From the IMG/VR virus record IMGVR_UViG_3300042484_000849, positions 25,593-89,592 of that record: DNA of 64,000 nt. The stretch is one strand, 5' to 3'. Each line of letters starts with the position of its first letter. The first letter of the stretch is position 1. Source of the DNA: a virus. The position numbers and the translations under genes were made by a program. The notes beneath the pieces are model-generated. The model saw nothing but the letters and a program-made list of their open reading frames with translations, had not been told where the DNA came from and searched no databases. Of this stretch, positions 31,892 through 38,916 are shown piece after piece.

Positions 31892-32179
31892 TTACTTAAC
31901 CTTTGTAGATTTAGCAGATTTAGCAGTATTGAAAGCAGGTACTATTGCTTTATACTGGTCAGCTAATTGTGTATAAAAATCTTTGCTTGTGAAAATCATA
32001 CCCAAAGCCATTGCTGATTGCATTCCTGCATCTGCGGCTGCTTTTGTGTATTTTGATTGTGCATCAACGAATGTATTCATTGCTGTTTTGATGCCTTCGT
32101 GTTGAACTGTTTGTTCTACGAATTTCTTTTTAAAGTCTGAAACGCCGTCAATAAAGGCGTAAGTTGCTGTGTTAAACAT
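31892..32179 (-). CDS. Small helical protein
   Basis: This 95-residue protein is mostly amphipathic helix (KKKFVEQTVQHEGIKTAMNTFVDAQSKYTKAAADAG), similar in character to phasin-like or scaffolding helices, though no family is asserted. It has a late-like promoter at 32242-32249 and a good AGGAG ribosome site. Late expression suggests a virion or assembly role. Confidence 0.55.
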   Translation of the reverse strand: MFNTATYAFIDGVSDFKKKFVEQTVQHEGIKTAMNTFVDAQSKYTKAAADAGMQSAMALGMIFTSKDFYTQLADQYKAIVPAFNTAKSAKSTKVK

Positions 32180-32217
32180 TTTATATCTCCTATGTGTGTG
32201 TTTAATAGTGGGTTTTT

Positions 32218-32238
32218 ATGAAGAACCCCTAACTTCAT
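32218..32238 (-). other. 5' leader hairpin
   Basis: ATGAAG, loop TTAGGGGTT, CTTCAT, just downstream of the late-like box at 32242-32249. Confidence 0.5.
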
Positions 32239-32241
32239 ATA

Positions 32242-32249
32242 TATTTATG
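32242..32249 (-). promoter_or_regulatory. Late-like promoter box
   Basis: CATAAATA on the minus strand, 63 bases before the gene starting at 32179. It overlaps the end of the upstream frame. Confidence 0.45.
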
Positions 32250-32541
32250 CCTTCTGATAGATTTTTCTATATTTTGACATAGCTAATTCTCTGGCCAGAA
32301 ACAATCTTACCTTGACATAATCAGTTAATTCCTCATCGTTAATTAAAGAAGTTTGAATCTTTAATATAATACGACGGGAATTGACTAATATATCCTCATC
32401 ACCAATTAGAACATTATTAGGATCAAGTCCCCAAGTTTTAATTGCAATAAGTCTGTATGGATTACTTCTTAGAAGTTTCGGCTTTTTTATCGTCGGCTTT
32501 AGCTGGCTTGGCGTCACTTTTTGTGTCTGCCTTGGGAGCAT
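32245..32541 (-). CDS. Hypothetical basic protein (start uncertain)
   Basis: This 98-residue frame ends with a convincing protein-like segment (NPYRLIAIKTWGLDPNNVLIGDEDILVNSRRIILKIQ...). Its first 27 codons overlap the signal-peptide gene at 32462-32713 in another frame, so the true start may be later and non-ATG. It is basic and alpha/beta-like. Function unknown. Confidence 0.5.
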   Translation of the reverse strand: MLPRQTQKVTPSQLKPTIKKPKLLRSNPYRLIAIKTWGLDPNNVLIGDEDILVNSRRIILKIQTSLINDEELTDYVKVRLFLARELAMSKYRKIYQKA

Positions 32542-32713
32542 CCTTTTTCTTAGCCAATTTCATTTCTTCTTTTGGTGCTTCTGCTTTAGCAGGTGCAGCC
32601 GGTGCTGTTGCTGCCGGTGCCATTTTGGCAATACCTTCAGGTTGCTTGGCAGCTTGTGCGAAGGCAGAACCAATACTGAAAGAGGCGATGAGTGCGATTG
32701 CTAATGTTTTCAT
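32462..32713 (-). CDS. Secreted Ala/Lys/Pro-rich protein
   Basis: This 83-residue protein has a Sec signal peptide (MKTLAIALIASFSIGSAFA) and then a disordered tail of Ala, Lys, Pro and Asp (KADDKKAETSKK at the end). No enzyme motif is present. A small inverted repeat around TATAAAA at 32739-32756 lies in its leader. It may be a periplasmic or cell-surface binding peptide. Confidence 0.65.
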   Translation of the reverse strand: MKTLAIALIASFSIGSAFAQAAKQPEGIAKMAPAATAPAAPAKAEAPKEEMKLAKKKDAPKADTKSDAKPAKADDKKAETSKK

Positions 32714-32738
32714 TTTAAGTTTCCTTTAAGTTAATGAA

Positions 32739-32756
32739 GTAGATTTTATAGTCTAC
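32739..32756. other. Inverted repeat in leader
   Basis: GTAGA, 8 bases, TCTAC, spanning a TATAAAA on the minus strand, upstream of the Ala/Lys-rich protein gene. Confidence 0.4.
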
Positions 32757-32790
32757 ATATATATAACGCGGTAGCCAACTGTTTCGTTGA

Positions 32791-32798
32791 CATAAATA
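32791..32798 (+). promoter_or_regulatory. Late-like box abutting a start codon
   Basis: CATAAATA ends 4 bases before the ATG at 32803. No ribosome binding site is present, so transcripts may be leaderless. Confidence 0.5.
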
Positions 32799-32802
32799 CA
32801 TT

Positions 32803-33285
32803 ATGTTATATATATCTTATCAAGGAATCTTTGACGGAAAAGACTATGAAGATGCCAATACCCCCGACCAAATAGGAAGATCATTTAATAATGGTTTCTC
32901 TTGTATGGTTGATGTTTGGCGCATAGATGATACATTGTGTGTTGGACCAGAAGCTGCACCTATCCCAGTTACTGACAAATATCTGCAGGGTAATCGTTTT
33001 TGGATTAAATGCGGAAATCAAGAAACATATGATTGGTTTACTACACAATCATTAAGACAATATCCAAACTACTTCTATCAACCTAATAGTATGGTCAATG
33101 CATTAACTAGTAGCAATAAGTTATGGACACCCGGTACAGTGCCAGTTAATGATACTAGTATCATTGCGCTTCCTGAAATTAAGGACCGCGGATTACTTAG
33201 TACAGTACATTTAAGATGCTACGGAATATGTAGCACCTATTTGAATTTCATTAAACGTATGCGTAATGAGGGTCAGTGGTATTAA
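32803..33285 (+). CDS. Glycerophosphodiester phosphodiesterase-like protein, catalytic residues lost
   Basis: This 160-residue protein aligns with small phage proteins of the GDPD/PI-PLC family. The start MLYISYQGIFDG corresponds to the catalytic ISHRG, with His and Arg replaced by Y6 and Q7. The E-x-D motif is M-V-D37 and the later GHD is GPE (48-50). The barrel-like core (DVWRIDD, FWIKCGNQETYDWF) is kept. It is therefore probably a non-catalytic member, perhaps a ligand-binding or scaffolding protein. A late-like box abuts its start. Confidence 0.65.
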   Translation: MLYISYQGIFDGKDYEDANTPDQIGRSFNNGFSCMVDVWRIDDTLCVGPEAAPIPVTDKYLQGNRFWIKCGNQETYDWFTTQSLRQYPNYFYQPNSMVNALTSSNKLWTPGTVPVNDTSIIALPEIKDRGLLSTVHLRCYGICSTYLNFIKRMRNEGQWY

Positions 33286-33446
33286 CCACCCCTACCCGTT
33301 CTACGTACAACACTTGAACCACCAAATCCTTTACTAGGCTTAGGGGCTTTTTGTTCTGTTTTCTTTCCATTAATCATTGGTGTATTTTTCTTTTTAGCTT
33401 CGTTAGCTAAATTAATAAATGGATTTGGGTTTTTCTTTTCTGTCAT
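33282..33446 (-). CDS. Small basic phage protein
   Basis: This 54-residue protein (MTEKKNPNPFINLANEAKKKN...) ends in GFGGSSVVRRTGRGG and resembles a small family in aquatic T4-like phages. It is Lys/Arg-rich and disordered-looking, so nucleic-acid binding is plausible. The ATG overlaps the previous stop (ATGA), and it converges with the GDPD-like gene. Confidence 0.65.
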   Translation of the reverse strand: MTEKKNPNPFINLANEAKKKNTPMINGKKTEQKAPKPSKGFGGSSVVRRTGRGG

Positions 33447-33850
33447 TTTTTTACCTTTATACTATCTAAATATTCGTTTACATTTCCATACAGACTTATC
33501 ATCATGGCAATTTTACTGTCATAAAATCGTATGTAGGGAAAACTTTTCTTTCCGTCTTTATTTACCCCCATGAAATAGGGGCATTTGATTTTTTTATTAA
33601 GTTCTAGTATGTAAGCATGATACTGCGTTTCAGGCTGTATTTTAAGTTCGTACTGATAGAATTCTATTTCAGCCGTTCTAAATGCTAAATCACCTACATC
33701 AGTCAAACGTAGTCCGTCTTGGCGCCCAGTCATCCACCACTTAAAAAGTAGTTTATCTACCGAGCTGTTTTTTTCTTGGAGTAATGAATCAGGAAGTTGA
33801 GCCAATACAACTTCTGTTATAGTTTCTTTAAGTGTCTTACGCTTACTCAT
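33443..33850 (-). CDS. Conserved phage protein
   Basis: I use the ATG at 33850, overlapping the upstream frame, giving 135 residues. It contains VDKLLFKWWMTGRQDGLRLTDVGDLAFRTAEIEFYQYEL, a pattern shared by related phages. The C-terminal half has CPYFMGVNKDGKKSFPYIRFYDS. It looks like a small alpha/beta protein, perhaps nucleic-acid associated. Function unknown. Confidence 0.65.
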   Translation of the reverse strand: MSKRKTLKETITEVVLAQLPDSLLQEKNSSVDKLLFKWWMTGRQDGLRLTDVGDLAFRTAEIEFYQYELKIQPETQYHAYILELNKKIKCPYFMGVNKDGKKSFPYIRFYDSKIAMMISLYGNVNEYLDSIKVKK

Positions 33851-34136
33851 CTGGGTAGACAACTCTACCGGAATTCATAAACACTACGGTAAACTTATCT
33901 GTTTTGAATTGTACATTCAATTTACGACATAGATTACGTGCATGTCCTGGGTTACTAAAGCTAGTTTTTTTATACTTAGGTGTTGCTTCGTTATCTAAGT
34001 AATGTTGGCTTTTTAGATTGATAGGTTGGCCGTCATAAAACACAGCCCATATTCCCGCGGCTTCTACAATTTGGTCACATTTGTATGTTACTTTATCTAC
34101 TAATTCAAGTAATATTTTAGGTTGTGTTCTACTCAT
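33843..34136 (-). CDS. Conserved phage protein
   Basis: This 97-residue protein has beta-hairpin-like segments (GIWAVFYDGQPINLKS, KYKKTSFSNPGHARNLCRKLN). Its style resembles proteins of the adjacent small-gene run, where genes overlap by 1-8 bases. Function unknown. Confidence 0.62.
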   Translation of the reverse strand: MSRTQPKILLELVDKVTYKCDQIVEAAGIWAVFYDGQPINLKSQHYLDNEATPKYKKTSFSNPGHARNLCRKLNVQFKTDKFTVVFMNSGRVVYPDE

Positions 34137-34336
34137 TAAAATCTACCACCATTCATCTCTACTTGAAATACTGGTTCTACTTTGGTTGTATTTTGTAACA
34201 ATTCATAGTTATCTGCAAGTAGTTTAGTTAACTCATCACGCAATCCGCGGGCCTCACCTATAGGAATAACCACATCTCTACCCTGTTTGCCTTCAATCAG
34301 GGTTATTTTGTCCACAAATCGCTTAATATGTATCAT
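34136..34336 (-). CDS. Small hypothetical protein
   Basis: This 66-residue protein (MIHIKRFVDKITLIEGKQGRDVVIPIGEARGLRDELTKLLAD) is a small alpha/beta unit and overlaps both neighbours by one base (TAATG). Function unknown. Confidence 0.6.
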   Translation of the reverse strand: MIHIKRFVDKITLIEGKQGRDVVIPIGEARGLRDELTKLLADNYELLQNTTKVEPVFQVEMNGGRF

Positions 34337-34797
34337 TAGTTATTTATCATGCTTTTTGCTTCATCTTCTGTTTTAAACGGACCTTGATATGGGTAACGCT
34401 CAATAAAGATATATTTAGGACAAAAAACTGTTGTTTTTTCACTTCCTTGTTGTATTACAAACCATCCTGCGGCATGATAGCATTTACTTTTAATACCTGT
34501 CGTAAACAAATGTAATTTACGTTTGATATCTAACATGCTATTGAACACTGTGCCTGTCGTGGGATATACCTTAAAGGGTAAATCGTGTTTAGTTTTATCT
34601 GCTTTTTGTACAGTTTCAAACTCAATATTTGTCTTACGTTTAATAGCCGTAGTGTTTTTATAATGGCTTTTATTACCGTTCAATTTAACTTCAAAGCCAG
34701 ATCCATCGGCTAATACATTGCCGACTTTTTCTTTGCCATCTGTAACAATCCAAAATTGATTTTTAACTACGGGTTTTGCAATTAGTGTTTTAGTCAT
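34336..34797 (-). CDS. Conserved phage protein
   Basis: I use the ATG at 34797 behind AGAGGAAT, giving 153 residues. It contains NQFWIVTDGKEKVGNVLADGSGFEVKLNG near the start and CYHAAGWFVIQQGSEKTTVFCPKYIF later. The many beta strands suggest a small domain repeated twice. No activity is recognised. Confidence 0.62.
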   Translation of the reverse strand: MTKTLIAKPVVKNQFWIVTDGKEKVGNVLADGSGFEVKLNGNKSHYKNTTAIKRKTNIEFETVQKADKTKHDLPFKVYPTTGTVFNSMLDIKRKLHLFTTGIKSKCYHAAGWFVIQQGSEKTTVFCPKYIFIERYPYQGPFKTEDEAKSMINN

Positions 34798-34826
34798 TTT
34801 TATTCCTCTGTGTAAGTATAACATTA

Positions 34827-35111
34827 TTAAATGTATTTGTCAATCTTTGTACCCAAACTATATAGATATTGGTACTCCTGATATTCTCTTGTAAGTTTTA
34901 ACGATTCATATCGTTTAACTTCCTGTATGCTTTCTAAAAACAGTCTATTTTGATCCAAACGTTTGTCTGATTGTATACTTAATATTTTATCTTTTTCCCG
35001 ATTATCATCCCTTTTAATATCATTTTTCTTTGTTGTTTCAATGATATCTTTTAGCATATTATACCGTAAGGTATAATTAAGTAAGGGAGTGGGTGCGGAT
35101 ACGTTGCTCAC
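34827..35111 (-). CDS. Helical hypothetical protein
   Basis: This 94-residue protein is charged and helical (ETTKKNDIKRDDNREKDKILSIQSDKRLDQNR), probably a coiled coil. It overlaps the next gene by 4 bases. Function unknown. Confidence 0.6.
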   Translation of the reverse strand: MSNVSAPTPLLNYTLRYNMLKDIIETTKKNDIKRDDNREKDKILSIQSDKRLDQNRLFLESIQEVKRYESLKLTREYQEYQYLYSLGTKIDKYI

Positions 35112-35347
35112 GTGAATAACCTTATATCTTTGTGTTTAACAGTTAAAACGTTATATACTACATTTTTGTATTTGATGGGCAAATCTAAATGTACACTAAT
35201 TCTTGGACCTTCAATCTCATTAATTAATGTGTCATTACCCACCGTGCCAACAAAAGGAATCTTATTCCATTTACCTATAACACGGTCACCGATACTATAT
35301 TTACCCGAGTATCTATTTGCTTTAAAATATTCTGCTAGTGTTGGCAT
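35108..35347 (-). CDS. Conserved phage protein
   Basis: This 79-residue protein has IGDRVIGKWNKIPFVGTVGNDTLINEIEGPRISVHLDLPIKYK, which resembles a small beta-barrel-like family in aquatic T4-like phages. KOW- or SH3-like nucleic-acid binding would fit, but is not proven. It is coupled to its neighbours. Confidence 0.65.
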   Translation of the reverse strand: MPTLAEYFKANRYSGKYSIGDRVIGKWNKIPFVGTVGNDTLINEIEGPRISVHLDLPIKYKNVVYNVLTVKHKDIRLFT

Positions 35348-35544
35348 TATAACATAAACTGTTTTAGTACACTATATGCTAAAGACAAATCCTCTACTAG
35401 TGGTTCATCTAGCATTTTACGATATTCTACAATAATTTCCATAGCATATGCTTGATCCTCATCATCTAATGTATTCCACCACTCATATAATTCATCTGGT
35501 GTTTTGTTTAAAATATATTGTAAATTTTTATAATCTCTTGTCAT
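35347..35544 (-). CDS. Small helical hypothetical protein
   Basis: This 65-residue protein (MTRDYKNLQYILNKTPDELYEWWNTLDDEDQAYAMEIIVEY) resembles a small helical family found in related phages. It overlaps by one base with both neighbours. Function unknown. Confidence 0.6.
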   Translation of the reverse strand: MTRDYKNLQYILNKTPDELYEWWNTLDDEDQAYAMEIIVEYRKMLDEPLVEDLSLAYSVLKQFML

Positions 35545-35726
35545 TATTCAACTCCAAAATGTTGTTTAATTAAATCCGAAGCAAGGAATGGTTCCGCAGT
35601 ATCAGCAATATCAGCACATTTCCGAACAATCAATTCGGCGAATTTTTCTGAATTATCAACGTTCATCCATTTACCACTTACGTCGGTCCCTACTTGTTCA
35701 ATCAATTCTTTAATTCGTTCACTCAT
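35544..35726 (-). CDS. Small phage protein, KFAxLIVxxC family
   Basis: This 60-residue protein contains NSEKFAELIVRKCADIADTAEPFLASDLIKQHFGVE. Together with the genes at 27996 and 28219 it forms a three-member paralogue group in this window. It overlaps the RNase H gene by 4 bases. Function unknown. Confidence 0.65.
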   Translation of the reverse strand: MSERIKELIEQVGTDVSGKWMNVDNSEKFAELIVRKCADIADTAEPFLASDLIKQHFGVE

Positions 35727-36718
35727 ACTAAACTTCCTTTATAAGGCGCATTCAACCATTTTGCATAATCTGCATTTTCTGAAATCTTTGTAAGTTCATA
35801 CCGGCCGCAGAATTTCATAAAGTGAATTCCTACTTGAGGTGTAACTGTTATACGCACACCCGCACGAATGTTTTCATCTACTGATTTTTTAACTTCATCC
35901 GGCTGACAGGTAAGATCAATCAGTACACGATTTCTCTCATAATCATCACGCACCCTATGTTCTACTTGATTATGGTCCAACCAGCGTTGAAGTTGTAGAT
36001 TGTTCCACAAAAATCCTTTTTTTTCTCTATCAGCATAAGCCTCAATCAATCCAACTTTATTCTTACTACCTTTAGTACGCACCCCGGGATAAGCACTGAA
36101 CACGTTGTCTGTAGAATCTCCACGCATACATTTTTCAAACAAAATAAATTGTGGGTCACCTAACAGTTTTGGTTCTCCTGTTTTCTTATCTTTGACAATA
36201 CGACCTTTGTCATCAAAATAACCCTCAAGTGTAATTAATTGATTAGTAATACCATTATAAATTTTGTTTTTTTCAGAAATTAATTGTATAAAATCTGTAT
36301 CGCTTGAAATTATAAAATTTTCATCTTCTGGATGGAGTGCCACCCAACGTGCAATTAAATCATCAGCTTCTGCATTAGGATCACGAAGGACACTTACGTT
36401 AGTCCGCTCACGCAAAAAAGTTGTAAACTTCTCATACGTTTGCCAAAAAAGGTCGTTTTCTTCTTTCTCTGCTTGAGTTTGTGATTGTGCATCTACAATC
36501 CTATTCTTTTTATAGGGCTCATAATAGGCCTTCCTCCACGATTTTCCCTCCAAGCAGAAGACCACGTGATCAATTCCAAATTTTCTAACAATTTGATTAC
36601 ATGATGCTAATGTAAGATGTAAGGCCATTGCTACCTTCTCCTCTGGATCACTGTTGCGAGAAGCAACATGCCGTGCCCTGAAGAAAAGATTTGCGGTATC
36701 CATAAGTGCGTATTTCAT
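35723..36718 (-). CDS. RNase H / 5' nuclease (FEN family, T4 rnh-like)
   Basis: This 331-residue protein has the acidic clusters of the flap-nuclease family: DTANLFFRAR at the start, EADDLIARW, SSDTDFIQL and GDSTDN. T4 RNase H removes RNA primers and short DNA flaps during lagging-strand synthesis, working with ligase and clamp, both present here. A sigma70-type promoter with a perfect 31-bp dyad symmetry (36736-36766) lies just upstream, so it may be repressor-controlled. Confidence 0.85.
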   Translation of the reverse strand: MKYALMDTANLFFRARHVASRNSDPEEKVAMALHLTLASCNQIVRKFGIDHVVFCLEGKSWRKAYYEPYKKNRIVDAQSQTQAEKEENDLFWQTYEKFTTFLRERTNVSVLRDPNAEADDLIARWVALHPEDENFIISSDTDFIQLISEKNKIYNGITNQLITLEGYFDDKGRIVKDKKTGEPKLLGDPQFILFEKCMRGDSTDNVFSAYPGVRTKGSKNKVGLIEAYADREKKGFLWNNLQLQRWLDHNQVEHRVRDDYERNRVLIDLTCQPDEVKKSVDENIRAGVRITVTPQVGIHFMKFCGRYELTKISENADYAKWLNAPYKGSLV

Positions 36719-36735
36719 TTTTTGTATTTAAGTTG

Positions 36736-36766
36736 AGTGATATGTGTAGATTATACACATATCACT
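36736..36766. promoter_or_regulatory. Perfect 31-bp dyad over the RNase H promoter
   Basis: 13-bp arms (AGTGATATGTGTA and TACACATATCACT) flank a 5-base centre. They cover the -10 element, so a dimeric repressor could block initiation. Confidence 0.75.
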
Positions 36767-36778
36767 AATTGTTGTCAA
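36750..36778 (-). promoter_or_regulatory. Sigma70-type promoter of the RNase H gene
   Basis: TTGACA, 17 bases, TATAAT, with the dyad at 36736-36766 overlapping the -10. Confidence 0.85.
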
Positions 36779-36779
36779 G

Positions 36780-37205
36780 TTAGATATCTTCCAAATATTT
36801 ATCAGGGAAGTTATTGATACCTTCCAATAAAGATTTGATGTTATATCTTGTAATGGGCAAGAACTGTTGTTTCAACCGTTTAATCTTCAGCGGGTGACTT
36901 CTGATACGGTCCTCTACAATATCCTTAACGTATTCAAAATTTACCTCTGTATATTTTGGGTCAACATACTCACTTGGTTTATGACTTCCGTGAGGGTTTT
37001 CTAAAAAAGGAAACAACTGACGAAAAAGGTAGCTTTCACAATTTCTTACATGCTCCTCATAACCTTCAACAGCAAAATAACAATGATGCATATACGCTTC
37101 ATTATTCCCTTTAGTGTAAGAAGTAATACGTGATTTAAGATTATTAGATATACCGGGTTTAACCTTGCCGTATATCTCAGCAATATACAATGCCATACTT
37201 ATCAT
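36780..37205 (-). CDS. T5orf172/GIY-YIG-like nuclease-domain protein
   Basis: This 141-residue protein begins YIAEIYGKVKPGISNNLKSRITSYTKGN and has YFAVEGYEEHVRNCESYLFRQL. This fits the small T5orf172/Mug113 branch of the GIY-YIG superfamily, with K/R and Glu residues in place. It may nick or cut DNA, perhaps as a homing-type element. The ATG at 37205 overlaps the ParB-like gene's stop. Family call is moderate. Confidence 0.6.
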   Translation of the reverse strand: MISMALYIAEIYGKVKPGISNNLKSRITSYTKGNNEAYMHHCYFAVEGYEEHVRNCESYLFRQLFPFLENPHGSHKPSEYVDPKYTEVNFEYVKDIVEDRIRSHPLKIKRLKQQFLPITRYNIKSLLEGINNFPDKYLEDI

Positions 37206-38401
37206 TTGAACAACTCCTTCTTAGCAGGTGTCAACTGATTGAACATTTGAGTTCTATTCTCACAATAACGTGTTGTCAGACTCTTTGGCACAAACTGATA
37301 TGTTCCACCTGCTTTTTGATATAGTTGCAACAACAATACCAATGACGCATCACGGGGGCATCCTGAAGGTGCATCCCCAAATGCCTTTATATAATATAAA
37401 GGGTATACTTGCTGTGTTAGATTCTTAAACTCAGCCCAACCCCCGGCTACTTCTTTTACTAAAGCATTCAAATCACGCATAAATTCTTTAAATTCGGGAG
37501 CATTAAAATCTGCACCTTCTTTAATAAGTTTCTTACGCAACTCCTGAAACGGAAGCATTTCAATAGAATCAAGAGGTTCTTGAGGCCAGTAAGTATAATG
37601 ATTCTCACCAAAGAAATTGATATCTTCAACATCTAGCTTTTTGATTAAGTTAGAGTGAACAACAGCACCGGCTTTAAATCTATCAGGACTTTCTGGGTGT
37701 ACCGGTGTCAAATTATATTTGACAAAAGCATTTTGCTTTCGGTGTGCCATAACATATTTTTCTTGACTACTATTGTCTAAGAGACTACCAAACACATGAA
37801 TCTTGTGTGTGTCAAAAGGAATAATTGGCAGTTTATCATCACCGTTAATACCCAAGAAGTGTTCACGTGCAAAACTAAAGTCATTAGTTTCAACGACTTG
37901 GCAATTAACAGTTACATTCATCCAATCATTCTTATCAACATCATCAAACAAACCTAACATTGCACGAATAGCAATTGCTAATACTGTATGTTGACCATCT
38001 GTGATGTAGTAAGTATTTGTACCTGGCAAACGAATTACGTTAACTGTGGCAGGCCTGCGAGAATCCCATGTAGTGACGATTCTAAACAAATGATCCCAAT
38101 CAATCTTTCGTTGAACCGCTAGTGCAGTGAAAAGGTATAGAATTGGAATTTGTTCTAGTCTGGGCATTTGACTATATTTCTGAGGCTTTCCCTTGCACTC
38201 ATCTTTGTAGTCATCGGTCTTTAAGATATCCTTCAGTTGTTTGAAGAAATCACTTTTCTTAAAAGTATCTACTAGATTAGTAATACTGTTTTGCTCAATG
38301 TAACCGGGTTTCTGATCCAATTCATTTTTTGGAAGATCCTTTTTAGTTACTGATTTTGAGTTTGATACCCATGCGAATTTAAAAGTTTTAGATTTTGACA
38401 T
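37202..38401 (-). CDS. ParB/Srx-like nuclease-domain protein
   Basis: This 399-residue protein has the ParB-type segment RRPATVNVIRLPGTNTYYITDGQHTVLAI (DGQH) near residue 125-140. Phage ParB-like proteins are often linked to DNA methylation or nicking. The rest (about 200-390) is helical and unassigned. It has a consensus promoter and a long inverted repeat in its leader, and is followed by the GIY-YIG-like gene (4-base overlap). Whether it is a nuclease or a regulator is unclear. Confidence 0.72.
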   Translation of the reverse strand: MSKSKTFKFAWVSNSKSVTKKDLPKNELDQKPGYIEQNSITNLVDTFKKSDFFKQLKDILKTDDYKDECKGKPQKYSQMPRLEQIPILYLFTALAVQRKIDWDHLFRIVTTWDSRRPATVNVIRLPGTNTYYITDGQHTVLAIAIRAMLGLFDDVDKNDWMNVTVNCQVVETNDFSFAREHFLGINGDDKLPIIPFDTHKIHVFGSLLDNSSQEKYVMAHRKQNAFVKYNLTPVHPESPDRFKAGAVVHSNLIKKLDVEDINFFGENHYTYWPQEPLDSIEMLPFQELRKKLIKEGADFNAPEFKEFMRDLNALVKEVAGGWAEFKNLTQQVYPLYYIKAFGDAPSGCPRDASLVLLLQLYQKAGGTYQFVPKSLTTRYCENRTQMFNQLTPAKKELFK

Positions 38402-38424
38402 TGTTTCTCCTTTGTGTTAAATGT

Positions 38425-38453
38425 CTGTGCAACGAATATTATTCAGCGCACAG
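38425..38453 (-). other. Leader hairpin of the ParB-like gene
   Basis: CTGTGC/GCACAG outer stem, with a GAAT/ATTC inner stem, right after the transcription start predicted from the promoter at 38458-38486. Confidence 0.6.
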
Positions 38454-38457
38454 TTGT

Positions 38458-38486
38458 ATTATACACGGGATTCTATTAAATGTCAA
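38458..38486 (-). promoter_or_regulatory. Consensus sigma70 promoter of the ParB-like gene
   Basis: TTGACA, 17 bases, TATAAT, between the ParB-like gene and the gene ending at 38500. Confidence 0.85.
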
Positions 38487-38499
38487 CCTTTTGAGTAAA

Positions 38500-38916
38500 T
38501 TAGCTAACTTCTGTGCGCCCGTTTCCTAAATCCTTTGTACGGATTACCCTTGCGTCACGGTTCTCAGGATCAGCAACCTGCTGTTCATACATTTCCAAAG
38601 CTATATTCCTGCAGACTGTTTGAAACCACCTATCTACTATGATAACATCTGTATCATCATCTCGTTGTTTATAACCTGCTTTAATAAGATTTAACACAAA
38701 CTTATCATTGTAATCTAAGTCAAATGAACCATCATTGATATTTTGAGGGTTGATTTCTACTTTATTAATAGCTACGTATGGTTCACTAGCGGCAGTAGCT
38801 TTTTCTTTTGCAGTAAGCTCCGGTGTAAGGGGTTTCTGTTGTTTAGGCTTCGGCTCTTTTTTAACAACAGGTTCAACCTCTTGTTTTTTAAATAAGTTTT
38901 TTAATTTGTCAAACAT
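38500..38916 (-). CDS. Conserved T4-like phage protein
   Basis: This 138-residue protein has a basic, Pro-rich N terminus (KKEPKPKQQKPLTPELT) and the core SEPYVAINKVEINPQNINDGSFDLDYNDKFVLNLIKAGY, then VDRWFQTVCRNIALEMYEQQV. That core resembles proteins shared by T4-like cyanophages. It overlaps the UV-endonuclease gene's end by 16 bases. Function unknown. Confidence 0.68.
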   Translation of the reverse strand: MFDKLKNLFKKQEVEPVVKKEPKPKQQKPLTPELTAKEKATAASEPYVAINKVEINPQNINDGSFDLDYNDKFVLNLIKAGYKQRDDDTDVIIVDRWFQTVCRNIALEMYEQQVADPENRDARVIRTKDLGNGRTEVS

